DNA from: Acorus gramineus
Lineage: Eukaryota > Streptophyta > Magnoliopsida > Acorales > Acoraceae
Assembly: GCA_030737835.1 (NCBI GenBank)
Contig: JAUJYN010000020.1
Coordinates: forward strand, 496,001 to 560,000
Direction of reading: 5' to 3'
DNA length: 64,000 nucleotides
The notes under the pieces were generated by a model. The model saw nothing but the letters and a program-made list of their open reading frames with translations, made no database searches and was not told the origin of the DNA. The translations under genes were made by a program, and so were the position numbers. Every line of letters starts with the position of its first letter. The stretch's first letter is position 1. This document shows, piece by piece, positions 47,901 through 62,900 of the stretch.

Positions 47901-50900
47901 CTATCTAATCCAGTTATATTGTATGATGATCTAGCTTAATTATTCATTCTTGAGATTTTCCTTGTTGGAAATTACTCTTTCTGAAATGATTGTATGACAA
48001 TCTCACTTGATTGGATAGTTGAGACAGTGAGCGTGTATTAGGAAATGCATTGCTGAATCATTCTAGTGAGAAAAATAAAATGAAATGCTGACCCTTATTC
48101 ATTCTAGTTAAAAATTCATAACAAATTCGAGGATTTAGTAGGGATAAATTTTTTAACTCCACATTAAATGTATATTTATAAATATAATCCTGAATGTTGT
48201 ACCACATGCTTTAGCACGTGCATAGAACTAGTTTGGGACTGTTTGTGTAACGCCCCCAAATTTGTGATCCTTAATTAGGTGAGGGAGACAATGCGCTACT
48301 TGCAAAACCTCAAATGTCATAGCTTCTATAGGGAGCATCCACAATTAATCCATTATTAACACATACATAAAAATTAACTAAATCATCAACTAGGATCACA
48401 TAAATTCATCCCAAGTTTAGATAATTTACACACGAGATCAATTATTCAAACAACCTTGGTTTTTGCTGTTAACTGTTTAGGCTAAGGAAATGCATAAAAC
48501 TATATGCCAAAGGGAAATAGCTCCTTTATTGACCTAACTGCCGCAATACTAGAAGCGGTAACAATGAACGGACATCTTGAACTTGACTGAGATCCACGCG
48601 ACTCGATCCTCTTAATCTGAAAAGAAGGGTGAACCCAATTTGCTCAGTAAAAAGACCTGCATCGCCCTTGTTAGTACATTTACATTTCAAAATAATGATA
48701 CATCGATAATGTTATCACCCCATAGGCATAGGATCAATTCATGATATAATTGAATGATCTCTCACAAAAGTATGATATTGGTGCACCCCAGGTATGATCA
48801 CACACCAAGTTTTCCCAACTCTTTCAATTGAAGTCTCCCATTACACACCAAGGGAGATTTCATATTTCCTTCCCAGGTCTTTAAACAGGGAAAGTGTCTG
48901 GATTTGTTTATAGAAAATGATGATGTTATTAGAAAAAGGTATTTTATTTAATTACATATACGTTTGCTTCTGAGATCTACAATCTCCACATGCATGGTAT
49001 CATTCCACATTCCCACTAACAAAAACTTCTGGTATCCATTTTGCACGCCAATGTTGTACTATATATCAAGTTTGTGGTAATGCTCCACTTTGCTTCAATG
49101 ACTGCAGCTAAAAAATGCTTATGCCATTGCCAAGTTGAGGAAGCTAACCGGATATTCAAAGAAAGAATTCTATGAAGAGGCCATAAAATTATATAAAGAG
49201 GTATCTATTCTATCCCATATCTTTTTTTTTCTATACTAAAAACTGGTATGCATTCTATTGCTATCTTTCAGTGTATGAGTGACTTTGGGCTCTAACTTCA
49301 ACTGACAATGAAAGGTTGTATTGCATATCTATGTCTCCTTTTGCCTATATGATCTTCTTTTGGAGGATGAATCCTCAACGTCTTGATTTTCATCCATTGT
49401 GCTCATCTTAGGTGCTATAAAATAATAGGACTCAACATTGACCAGAAATCTGCCACTATATTAGAGCTGCGTATTAGGTATGGGTATGGGAATGATCCGA
49501 GTAAAAATCCCTTTCCATATTAGTAACTTGAAATAATGAAAGATTCTCTAGGGTTCTTTTATCTGGTACAAGATCCTTCACTCTGGGTACTCTTTGCTGA
49601 TTGAAAGGATCTAGGTGATAGATCTGATGGGAAATTACAACAGAATCTAAATTTCTTTTATCTGTATACTTGTGCCTAGATTAAGGCAACATTTGGATCT
49701 GACTCGGTTCCAGTCAACATAAAATAAGTGCATCCCGTTTTTGTGTATTATGCTCTATAAATAATAGGGAAATTTTTTCTCAGTAAGTAAACTGAAGAAT
49801 ATATGATAAATGCCAAGCGTTGATAGATAGAACTACAAAAAAATTCAAATGTCTTCTAATTGTCACTTTGGCTCTACTATGAATGCAATTGTTTGTGTGA
49901 TTTGTTTTTTTATTGGATTTTATATACCCCTGTTATAAAATAATAGGAAACATTGACTAGAAATCTGCCATTATATTACATGTGGGTATTATGATTGAGT
50001 ATGGAAATGTTTGAGTACAAATACCATTTAGTATTAGTGACATGGTTTTTTGAAGAAAATATCAGAAATATCTTATTATAAAAAAATTCCCCCAAACAAA
50101 AAGAGACGTCACCTAACACATACAAAAGAAAAATGTGAAAAAAAGAATTGAGGATAAACAATCTTTCGGGAAATGGTTCTAAGCATCGGCAACAGGCCAG
50201 GTTGATTTGCGAAAATAGGTCCTAAGGCCCTAGGCCCACGGGCTAGCGGGCTGGCTCTCGGCATAAAATCAAGGCCCTATCCATAGGTCCAGGTCTGAAT
50301 GGCCCCCCAGGCCTGGCCCGTGCTTTGGGTCTATAGGTGGGTCGACTAGCCCATTTATACAAAAAAAAAAAAAAAAATTGGGAGGGAAGGGAAAGTCCCC
50401 TCCCACTTGTGACAAAGGAGGGTAGGTGGCACCCCCACCCTATGCCAAGTGGTAGATGGTTGGTGTCACGCCCCAGGGCGGCCGTCCCCGAGACGTGGCA
50501 ATAATGAAATATCAGCTATCAATACCTGAGGTCAACAAAGACTCCAACAACAACACACAAGGTGGCAAAGCAAAGATAATGATAACTGACTGAAAAGCGG
50601 AAGCATAAGATATCAACAATGTCTGTAAACTAAAAACATTATTACAGACTCGAATACACAATCACTGTCCTGTGAGAGCCAAGTCTAGTCCAAATAAAAT
50701 ACAACCTGTGCCACATGCACGATTTACAATACATAAAATGACTCTAGGACTGCTGACAGCCTCACACTTACCACCTGCCGGAAGAATGCTCCACGCCCAT
50801 AAGACCACACCACAGGGAAGCTCCAGCTCCACGCCCAACACTGCCCCTGAAAAGAAACAGTATGCGAGGGGTGAGCTACAAGCTCAGTGAGTGGCTGGAA

Positions 50901-53900
50901 ACCAATCACCATACAACAGTTCAATACTAAAACAATTTTCTTTCAAGGAAAAACATGGGTAGAAACCCAATGGATAACAAGGTCACGCGGCGGCGAGACC
51001 AACCTCACCCTCACTCCCGGAGGGAGACTCTTGGGACCTTTGGGGAGAGACCATACCGTTGGTCGAGGAGACCCGGGATTACTGGTCCACACAACACTAC
51101 TGGATCACCAACCTCACCCTCACCCTCACTCCCGGAGGGAGACTCTTGGGTCTCTTGGGGAGAGACCATACCGTTGGTCGAAAAGACCCGGAATTACTGG
51201 TCTACACAACACTACTGGATCATCTACATCGAGATAACTGCCCAACGATGTCTTTGAACATCGATACGCAACCGGACCCAACAACTATGGGAACGGACGA
51301 ACAACGAATGGGTCTCGCGGCGACGTGTCTTCACCTCATCCTCACCCTCACCCTATAGAGGTGACATAGGACTTTTGGAGAGATTAGACTCCTCTACACC
51401 CTTGGTCCACCTGTAGCCCTTTCCCCGGTTAGCCTCTACCTGGTATACTCCCACGATCAGTACGCTTCCGAATGCATCGGTGGTACCTATAGATAAGAAC
51501 CCTCTGTCAGGACAGCTTTTTCAACACCAGGAAGTTCCTACATCGGATCCAACGAAAGGGAGAACGATTCCACGCTCGCAATATCATTCGTTAGCCCTCT
51601 CCCGGGCAGCCTCTACCTGGTACACTCCCACGATCAGTACGCTCCCAAACGCATTGGTGGTACCTACGGATGGGAGCTCTCTGTCAGGACAGCTACAACC
51701 TGGGCCTCTTCAACACGGACGACATTGGGAGTAAACATTCCATGTTCACAAAGCGAACCCAATGGAAAAACAACTACTTTCGATAATCACATATCGATGA
51801 TATCATATACTATTGTACTCCCATACAGTTACGTCGCTCGAACACAAGGGGGTTGCCTCTGCTCTTACGCAGAAATAATCCCAAGGCACATAACCCAACA
51901 GGCGGTTCATATACACGCCTAACACGGGTAGGCCTAGCTTAATGCCACAACTACCGGCTTAACAAAACCGATAAGATAATGAATTCTCCTGAATTCCAAA
52001 CGAGTGCATCGCTCGGATGCACGGGGGCGATTACATCGCTAGCGCTCTAACTAATAAGGTACAACCCGACAACGGGTCATACCCATGCCTATTTCATATA
52101 GGCCTAATTAGTGTTAGCATGCGCATATATTTTATAGGAGAATTAAATCTTAGTTATGTGCATGAACCATATGCACAATCATATATCAATTAATCATAGG
52201 GATACTCTCTAATCATGGATTTACATCATAATCAACATGCATACGAGGTATGGCCCACTTAAAAATGCATACATGGCCATTAATCATATAAGCACACAAG
52301 GCATAACTTAAGTATGCGTTGGATATCACCAACTTAAATGGGAAGGGTCAAGCGCGATCTCGCGCACTAACAGGTGCATGCCAATATTCCAAACGAACCT
52401 GAGTTGAGTAGGAAATCGCATCTACTTACTCAGTTTGTACAAAGGGAGAGGGCGAGAGAGAGCTCATCATCTCTTGAAGTTGGTCATAGCTTTGCCCCAC
52501 TATCATGGGCGCAAAACTACACCACGCCCTCGAGTCTTATCGCAAGGGAATATTAGGTGTGTGCCCATTATTAGCTCATACTTAATCATGTTGGATATTC
52601 CAATTGATATGGTGGGAGTAGTATTACAATACTACCTAAGACATGCCATATTCTATACATCCATACACATTACAAAAATACATGCCCATACTAGAGGGGC
52701 GCATGCGATATAGTCATTGATACATGGATACAATACATCCCATATAAGCCTAGCATGCAAGAAATCTAACATATTATAGATTAAGCATGGCCATACTACT
52801 TATCTACACAAGTAGTATAGCTAGGATGCCCCATCGATGCGCGACGCACGACTATGCGCGTCGAGCGCATTTCGAGAGGGGGGGGGGGAAGATTGGATCA
52901 AACCACTCACCGATACCCGGATCGCCGCGCGTCCATTCTACGAGATCTGCAAAACACAACCAATGATCCATAATTAAATTATGGAACCTCCTATCACACA
53001 TATAAGCCTACTTCATGAAGACCCTAACCCCTGATACTTCCATATTATCACACAAGACACATGCAAACTACTCCTTGACACTCAACCAAACAAAACTGCC
53101 AAACCTGCTGCAACCAGCCCTACTATTTGATCTCCACAGCACCAAATACACATCAAAGAATTATGAAATAAATCATACACATTCTCTGATATGTTGGGAT
53201 CATAATCCATGAAGACATTAGAACCTAATTTTGCCTCTACAATCCCGAAATAAATTATTTTCAGAAGCAGGTCAATTCCTACGCGAATCTGGACAGGCCA
53301 TGCAAAACAGGTTCTAACTTACACCATAGATATCATAATGACCCCAAATTTCATATATAACAACTAGACACATAGATGATCATATCATATGAAGACATAA
53401 TCCTAAAAATGTGTCTCTAAATACTAGATGCACTGAGATCTTTAAAATACAGAGTGCTGCCTTACCAAAACAGGGGGAGGGAAATGGGGAGATGCGGGGT
53501 TCTCGACACACCCACGACCACCTCAACCACCACCACCACTATCACCACCTCATCAGCATCTCCTCAAGCCCTTCATGGCAGAAAACAGGGGTGAAAAGGG
53601 GCATGAGAAGGGGATAGAGAGAAGAGAAACAACAACAACAACACATACTCACCCTTTCTCACTCTTTCTTGTGCTTCTTCTTCATCTTTTCCTTCAATTG
53701 CTTCTTCCTCCTCCTTCACACACAAAGAGGAGAAAAAAAGAGACCAAGAGAGGGAGAGAAGGTGTTCCACGAAATGGGAGAGAGGGGGAGAGAGAGAGGG
53801 CAAAAAAGTCATTTTCATGCCCAAATAGTGCCTAGGGGTGACCTTAAGGGGGGGTGAGGTTAGGGTTAGGCTCACCACTCACATATCAAATAACTAATGG

Positions 53901-56900
53901 TTTCTTCATCCCCAAGCAAGGTGGGGGTAAGGTTACCAAGGGTCACCACATCCCCAAAATATCTCACACTATTCGACCAACCAGGAACTCTCAAAACCTG
54001 GATACGGTTCGGAACTGCATATTTTTCAAAACGTTACCGGAATTCGATGAAATTTTTATGGGTAGTACGAAACAGTACCAGGACCCATAATATGCAGTTA
54101 GATTTCCAATCAGAGTACTCCAACTCCCGCAGGTGGCTAAAAGCTAAAATTTTAGCGACTCCGATCGAAAAAGAAAAAGGCCTTGAATGACCCAGATGCG
54201 ACCAAGGCTTAACCAAAATGGCTCCAAATGACACAGGCATAACATTCTCCCCCCCTTAGGAAATTTAGTCCTCGAAATTTAAGGAAACCCAAAGGGAAGA
54301 CCGAATATAGCAAGTATCATGCATAGACCTTTTGCTCCCAAGTGGTTTGTGCACCAGACTGGCGCTACCGACACACTGTAATCAAAGGAACGGTCTTAGC
54401 ATGGAGCCTCTTCTCATGTTGGTCCTTGACCTAGATCCACTGCTCCACGAACGATAAATCCAGCTCGAGAATGAGACGGTCGAACAGAATGACATGAGCA
54501 GGATCGTGGACATAATGCCTCAGCCATGAATAACGACGTCGTGGGCATGAGCCAGCTGTGGGGGAAAGGCCACATGACGAGCCACCTCCCCAATCCACTC
54601 AATGACGAGAAACGGTCCGATGAAGGGCCAACTCAGCTTGCCCCGAACGTCGAAACATCGAATACCCTTAAACTGGGACACCTTTAGGAAAACATGGTCG
54701 CCAAACCCGAAGGTAAGCTCCTAGCGATGATGACCTGCGTAGCCCTTCTATCAGTTCTGGGAGGTGCAGATGCACACATGAACCAACCTGGCCACTGCAA
54801 GGTCAAATAAATAACTTGTGGCCCCTCCAACTGGCGCTCCTCAACCGTCCCAACACAAGGGAGGTATAAAACTGTGCTTGTAGAGTGCCTTTTCAGGTCC
54901 ATCTGGATGCTCGAATGGCGGTCGTCTTGCAGGGATACCCCAACAAATGGGTGGTGCCTTACCCAACTGCCCTTACCATCAAGCACGCAGGCACTTAGCA
55001 TGTCCTCCAAGGTCTGAATCATCCTCCTGCTTGGCCATTCGTCAGCGATGAAACACTGCACTTAGATGGAGGCTCGCGCCAAAGCCTGCCAAGGCTGCGC
55101 CACAACCTCAAAGTAACCCTCGCGTCTCAACCTGAAATAGCGCCGACCGGAGTGCCATGAAGATGAACAATTGCGAAGGTGGAAACCCATGTCAAGGAGT
55201 CCAGAGCCTCAATCAGTCGGATTAGGGAGGGAAGCGCGGACTTAGTCAGTCGGTCATTGATCACCTAGACGGCGTCGTGACCCGAACGTGACATTAGCGA
55301 GTCCGCAACAATCCCTGATAACCCACTCCCACATCCACTGAGGAATCTCCATGGACTGACGCTTTCCAACGCGATGATGATTCTCAAACTTTGCCTGAGG
55401 GCATGCCAACCAGGAGAAACAAGGTTACCCATCACTTTCACATCTCGCTACTAGCAATTTCAACGAAGACTACCTCAAAGTAGTCCATGGAGGCCCAATA
55501 AAACTTTTGAGATCCACGAAGGCATCCGGCGCATTCGTCAACCCCGACAGCAGTACTTAAAACTCGTAGTGCCCGAAATGGTCATGAAAGGCCATCTACA
55601 GGATGTCCAACTCCCGGATCTCCAACTTGTGGTACCCTTGTGCGAAGATCGATCTAACAGCAGACACCCGCTCCCAGAGCTGGTCAAATAGATCATCAAT
55701 TCACAACAAGGGGTACCTGATCTTCAACCCTCACGGGAAGATCAAAACAACACCTTGAACAATTAAGTCCAGATTCTGCTCCTCGAGCATGGCTGGCGCT
55801 CATGATGACACTTACATGCTTGGTAAGCCGCTCAACCGCACTTAATCCACAAGACACGCAATAAGGGGTCGTCGAACCTCGACAATGCCTATGCGACGTC
55901 ATCTATCTGATAGGGCGGTTGAGTCCCATCACAAACACTAGCATCACGTCTCCTCGTTTACGACCCATGTGGGGGGCAAAACGCGACAGTATCGCGAACT
56001 GTGCTTCACATGTTGCCACCGACAAGTCGCCCTACTACAACCATTGGAACTCCAGCATCATGCACTCAATGGGCAGATTCATCACAAGGAGTCCACGCTC
56101 TCGACATCATCCAGTAGCACTCTCCCGGTGTGGCCTCTACCTGGTAGCCTCCCAAGCCAACTATCTCTGCCATATGGGCGCACCAACAAGCATAGTATCT
56201 GGGAGCACCTCATAGGGCTCTGGCCTCAACCGGGCAGCTACAACGCACAATGATATATCGAAGCGACTCCAGATGCCACTATGGAACCCAGTCCACAAGC
56301 GATCGCCCACCAAGCTGCAATCGGACGCACCAAATCCCGATCGTACGCATCACCACTCGCTACAGCACCTTCCAAGTGAGAGGAAAACTCAATCATCAAT
56401 AGATGCTTCAAAGGTATTCCTTGACTGGGAAAAGAAACCTTGGGAGGGCACCCTGAGGTCCCGATATAGGATATCCCGACAACCAAACAAGGAAAACGGA
56501 GTACCCTAGCCCGGGTCTCAACGATGACCCCGCAAGGCCCCTTAATCCTGAGTAGGAAGGCTGGAAGAAGACATCACCCCTTAATGAGCAATACGCCACA
56601 TCCTCAAAACTTGAAACTGGCACTGCACGCGAACTCCATGGTTACCAGCAATACCGATGCACGGGAAAGAAGCTCCATTATCGAGACACAATCCATACCT
56701 TAGAAATTGCGACCAATTCATCACTATCATACTACTGGGCTGGAATCTCCTACCCAAGCCTTAATCCCACAACAAGGGATCCAACAACTGACCCTATTCA
56801 GTCGACCAAGTCGACAACTTAAGGGTGGGTCCAGGGGGGTCATGTCCACGTCAATGGATGCGAGGAGGCATGTCAACAACCTAAGATAACTTCTAAACAA

Positions 56901-59900
56901 GAATACTCGGATGGCAATCCTATGACTCATCATCTATACGACTAGACTTAGGCTCTGACAGGACCAGGCTCTGATACCAACTTTTGTCACGCCTCAGGGC
57001 GGCCGTCCCCGAGACGTGGCAATAATGAAATATCAGCTATCAATACCTGAGGTCAACAAAGACTCCAACAACAACACACAAGGTGGCAAAGCAAAGATAA
57101 TGATAACTGATTGAAAAGCGGAAGCATAAGATATCAACAATGTCTGTAAATCAAAAACATTATTACAAACTCGAATACACAATCACTGTCCTGTGAGAGC
57201 CAAGCCTAGTCCAAATAAAATACAACCTGTGCCACATGCACGATTTATAATACATAAAATGACTCTAGGACTGCTGACAGTCTCGCACTCGCCACCCGCC
57301 GGAAGGACGCTCCACGCCCATAAGACCACGCCACAGGGAAGCTCCAGCTCCACGCCCAACACTGCCCCTGAAAAGAAACAGTATGCGAGGGGTGAGCTAC
57401 AAGCTCAGTGAGTGGCTGGAAACCAATCACCATACAACAGTTCAATACTAAAACAATTTTCTTTCAAGGAAAAACATGGGTAGAAACCCAATGGATAACA
57501 AGGTCACGCGGCGGCACGACCAACCTCACCCTCACTCTCGGAGGGAGACTCTTGGGACCTTTGGGGATAGACCATACCATTGGTCGAGGAGACCCGGGAT
57601 TACTGGTCCACACAACACTACTGGATCACCAACCTCACCCTCACCCTCACTCCCGGAGGGAGACTCTTGGGTCTCTTGGGGAGAGACCATACCATTGGTC
57701 GAAAAGACCCGGAATTATTGGTCTACACAACACTACTGGATCATCTACATCGAGATAACTGTCCAACGATGTCTTTGAACATCGATACGCAATCGGACCC
57801 AACAACTATGGGAACGGACGAACAACGAATGGGTCTCGCGGCGACGTGTCTTCACCTCATCCTCACCCTCACCCTATAGAGGTGACATAGGACTTTTGGA
57901 GAGATTAGACTCCTCTACACCCTTGGTCCACCGGTAGCCCTTTCCCCGGTTAGCCTCTACCTGGTATACTCCCACGATCAGTACGCTTCCGAACGCATCG
58001 GTGGTACCTACGGATGGGAGCCCTCTGTCAGGACAGCTTTTCCAACACCGGGAAGTTCCTACATCGGATCCAACGAAAGGGAGAACGATTCCACGCTCGC
58101 AATATCATTCGTTAGCCCTCTCCCGGGCAGCCTCTACCTGGTACACTCCCACGATCAGTACGCTCCCAAACGCATCGGTGGTACCTACGGATGGGAGCCC
58201 TCTGTCAGGACAGCTACAACCCGGGCCTCTTCAACACGGACGACATTGGGAGTAAACATTCCATGTTCACAAAGCGAACCCAATGGAAAAACAACTACTC
58301 TCGATAATCACATATCGATGATATCAAATACTATTGTACTCCCATACGGTTGCGTCGCTCGAACACAAGGGGGTTGCCTCTGCTCTTACGCAGAAATAAT
58401 CCCAAGGCACATAACCCAACAGGCGGTTCATATACACGCCTAACACGGGTAGGCCTAGCTTAATGCCACAACTACCGGCTTAACAAAACCGATAAGATAA
58501 TGAATTCTCCTAAATTCCAAACGAGTGCATCGCTCGGATGCACGGGGGCGATTACATCGCTAGCGCTCTAACTAATAAGGTACAACCCGACAACGGGTCA
58601 TACCCACGCCTATTTCATATAGGCCTAATTAGTTTTAGCATGCGCATATATTTTATAGGAGAATTAAATCTTAGTTATGTGCATGAACCATATGCACAAT
58701 CATATATCAATTAATCATAGGGATACTCCCTAATCATGGATTTACATCATAATCAACATGCATACGAGGTATGGCCCACTTAAAAATGCATACATGGCCA
58801 TTAATCATATAAGCACACAAGGCATAACTTAAGTATGCGTTGGATATCACCAACTTAAATGGGAAGGGTCAAGCGCGATCTCGCGCACTAACAGGTGCAT
58901 GCCAATATTCCAAACGAACCTGAGTCGAGTAGGAAATCGCATCTACTTACTCAGTTTGTACAAAGGGAGAGGGCGAGAGAGAGCTCATCATCTCTTGAAG
59001 TTGGTCATAGCTTTGCCCCACTATCATGGGCGCAAAACTACACCACGCCCTCGAGTCTTATCGCAAGGGAATATTAGGCATGTGCCCATTATTAACCCAT
59101 ACTTAATCATGTTGGATATTCCAATTAATATGGTGGGAGTAGTATTACAATACTACCTAAGGCATGCCATATTCTATACATCCATACACATTACAAAAAT
59201 ACATGCCCATACTAGAGGGGCGCATGCGATACAGTCATTGATACATGGATACAATACATCCCATATAAGCCTAGCATGCAAGATATCTAACATATTATAG
59301 ATTAAGCATGGCCATACTACTTATCTACACAAGTAGTATAGCTAGGATGCCCCATCGATGCGCGACGCACGACTATGCGCGTCGAGCGCATTTCGAATGG
59401 GGGGGGGGGGAGATTGGATCAAACCACTCACCGATACCCAGATCGCCGCGCGTCCGGTCTACGAGATCTGCAAAACACAACCAATGATCCATAATTAAAT
59501 TATGGAACCTCCTATCACACATATAAGCCTACTTCATGAAGACCCTAACCCTTGATACTTCCATATTATCACACAAGACACATGCAAACTACTCCTTGAC
59601 ACTCAACCAAACAAAACTGCCAAACCTGCTGCAACCAGCCCTACTATTTGATCTCCACAGCACCAAATACACATCCAAAAATTATGAAATAAATAATACA
59701 CATTCTCTGATATGCTGGGATCATAATCCATGAAGACATTAGAACCTAATTTTGCCTCTACAAGCCCGAAATAAATTATTTTCAGAAGCAGGTCAATTCC
59801 TACGCGAATCTGGACAGGCCATGCAAAACAGGTTCTAACTTACACCACAGATATCATAATGAGCCCAAATTTCATATATAACAACTAGACACATAGATGA

Positions 59901-62900
59901 TCATATCATATGAAGACATAATCCTAAAAATGTGTCTCTAAATACTAGATGCACTGAGATCTTTAAAATACAGAGTGCTGCCTTACCAAAACAGGGGGAG
60001 GGAAATGGGGAGATGCGGGGTTCTCGACACACCCACGACCACCTCAACCACCACCACCACTACCACCACCTCATCAGCATCTCCTCAAGCCCTTCATGGC
60101 AGAAAACAGGGGTGCAAAGGGGCATGAGAAGGGGATAGAGAGAAGAGAAACAACAACAACAACACATACTCACCCTTTCTCACTCTTTCTTGTGCTTCTT
60201 CTTCATCTTTTCCTTCAATTGCTTCTTCCTCCTCCTTCTTCACACACAAAGAGGAGAAAAAAAGAGACCAAGAGAGGGAGAGAAGGTGTTCCACGAAATG
60301 GGAGAGAGGGGGAGAGAGAGGGCAAAAAAGTCATTTTCATGCCCAAATAGTGCCTAGGGGTGACCTTAAGGGGGGGTGAGGTTAGGGTTAGGCTCACCCA
60401 CTCACATATCAAATAACCAATGGTTTCTTCATCCCCAAGCAAGGTGGGGGTAAGGTTACCAAGGGTCACCACATCCCCAAAATATCTCACACTATTCGAC
60501 CAACCAGAAACTCTCAAAACCCGGATACGGTTCGGAACTGCATATTTTTCAAAACGTTACCGGAATTCGATGAAATTTTTATGGGTAGTACGAAACAGTA
60601 CCAGGACCCATAATATGCAGTTAGATTTCTAATCAGAGTACTTCAACTCCCGCAGATGGCTAAAAGCCAAAATTTTAGCGACTCCGATCGAAAAAGAAAA
60701 AGGCCTTGAATGACCCAGATGCGACCAAGGCTTAACCAAAATGGCTCCAAATGACACAGGCATAACAGTTGGGGGGGAGGGCACCTGCCCCCCTCCCCCA
60801 TTCACATCACTTGGGGCCCCCACCCCACATGGGGGTAGGTGCCCCCTGTCACTTGCCACGGGGGTGGGGGTTAACCACATTCACATGTGGGGGTGGGACA
60901 AATGTCCTGACTTGCCACTGGGGGGGGGGGGGGGTGGCGGCATGTGTTAGGTTGACTCAAGTCCTAGGGCCCACGGGCTAGCCTGAACGTGCCCAAAACA
61001 GACTGGCTAGTGGGTCGGGTCCGGACCCTAGAATGAGGCCTTGGGTTTTGGCTCTACGGGCCCGGGTCGGGCTAGCGGGCTTCCTGTCAAATGATGATGC
61101 CTAATGGATCCCCTACAACAAAATAACCCAAATTTCACCTTCCAAACTAAAGATTGTCTGTAATAGAAAAATTCTTTACATGAGAAATTTTCGAAAATGG
61201 AAGTAGGTTGCTGGACATGTTATAGAAGCGTACATAATTCAATGAGTTACCTAAATGCAAAAATGAGAAAAAGAAATTGTTGAGAGCAGGTGCTTAAAGT
61301 TGCCATGAAACAATAATCCTTATCCCATAAAATTAGGGATTACATAAAGGTGATCACAAAATGGACATGTTTTTGTTACTAGATAATATGGTTTACCTTA
61401 TCTATACTATATATAAAACGGTATGATCACGACGAAATTTCACCAACCCGGTTTGTGTGTTATTTTGTCGTTTCGGGTGCATTTCGGGTTGCGTGGGTAA
61501 CGTGTCATTTCAGTGTGCTCTCTCTGTACCAAGTATGCAAATTCTTTTCTTTTCCATTCAATTTATATGTCTTTGATCATTTAGTCTGCATATATATATA
61601 TATACACATTAATAATTCAGTCTGCATATATTTATGCATTCTTTTTCAGTTTATGTATCTCCCAAATGGTTGTATAATCTAGGCCACTATTGTATTATAA
61701 TGTTTTGATTGTTTATGTAGTTTTTATGTATTTATTTTTGCATACCATAAATGGGAGAGTTTTTTTTTTTTTTTTGAAATGTTGATTTTTTCGGTCTTGT
61801 GATTGAGTGAGATGAAAAAAGAGGTAAAGAAAATGACTAACAAGAGCGTGTTAAGTGTTGAATGAGATGAAAGAAAAATGAGTGGTGGACAAGATGAGAG
61901 AAATAACATAGATTCGAATACTTATTTTCTCCTATTATTTGTAGGTTTTAAATATTGAAAACAACTTTTAATCATGGCTTACAATTGTCATCAAATGCAG
62001 GTTTATATATTTTTCAATATTAAAAGCCAATAAAAGAACAACATAATATACGCACTACGGAAGTTTATAAATTGTAATGTTGTGTTTTATATGTAAAGGA
62101 GCTCATTAGAATTAAAAAATGAAGTTCTTAAACATGACATTTTTTTACCTTTTTTGAATGTAGAATACTATCATGCCTGAACATATTTTTCTATGACAAC
62201 ATGTAGAATTTATGGTCATTCGTTCATGTTTTTACAAACGTTAAATAGTTTTTTATTTACGCGCAATTGCGCGTATAGTGTACTAATTTCTTAAAAGGTA
62301 GATTAAAGAAAGACTACCACAAAATGCACATATTTTTATGACCATCTAGCTTGGTTTTATGACGGGCGGCCGCCACTGACAGTTACAATGATGTTTAATT
62401 TTAAAATGTGGAATATATTTTGAATGAATGACCATGTGTACTTCAACCTAATAAATTGTTTGAGGTCACCAAATGTATTGTGTGGTGGAAATGCGTATAT
62501 CCTTTCTTTTTCCTTCATTTGTTTTTCTTATAGGATGTCAAAGTACTCCAACCTAAATAAATTGTTTGAGGTCACCAAATGTATTGTGTGGTGGAAATGC
62601 ATATCTCCTTTCTTTTTCCTTCATTTTTTTCTTCTTATAGGATGTCAAAGTTTTTGAATTGCATGATTCTCTGAATAATATATCCTGTTATATAACTGAT
62701 TCTGAATATTCTAACTTGCGTAAAAGAGAATATAGACAATGATTGTGCTTTTGTAGTTCATCTAAAAAAGAGGAATGCTATTATTCCAATGGAAGATTTG
62801 TTTTAAATCGTTGAAGCCAATGTTGTATTGTTTTTGTTATTCAAGTAAAATAGTTGATATGTTGATTGAGTGTTTGTAAGAGAGATTTTGATTGAGTGTT

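Larger units (their letters stand above)
50464..60767 (-). mobile_element. 10.3-kb Ty3/gypsy (Tekay/Del-like) retrotransposon, complete ends, decayed interior
   Basis: Orientation is minus. The 5' LTR is 56985-60767 (3783 bp) and the 3' LTR 50464-54244 (3781 bp); on the minus strand both begin TGTTATGCC and end GGCGTGACA. The 5-bp target-site duplication GTTGG is at 50459-50463 and 60768-60772. A tRNA-iMet primer site lies at 56968-56979 and a polypurine tract at 54245-54260. The interior is only 2740 bp. It contains a gag start, a reverse-transcriptase fragment, an integrase fragment and a chromodomain-like tail, all frameshifted and stop-ridden. The LTRs differ at scattered, mostly transition, sites, so insertion is not very recent. 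It sits in intron 7 of the Tim44-like gene, antisense to it. Confidence 0.93.

Noticed and set aside
50672..51922. Series of ORFs with LTLTLTPGGRL-like repeats
   Set aside because: They sit in the LTR, recur in the same positions in both LTRs, and reflect the TCACCC tandem array.
53573..53878. Glu/Lys-rich or Leu/Ser-rich ORFs near 53.6 and 60.2 kb
   Set aside because: Purine/pyrimidine-biased LTR tract duplicated in both LTRs; not protein coding.
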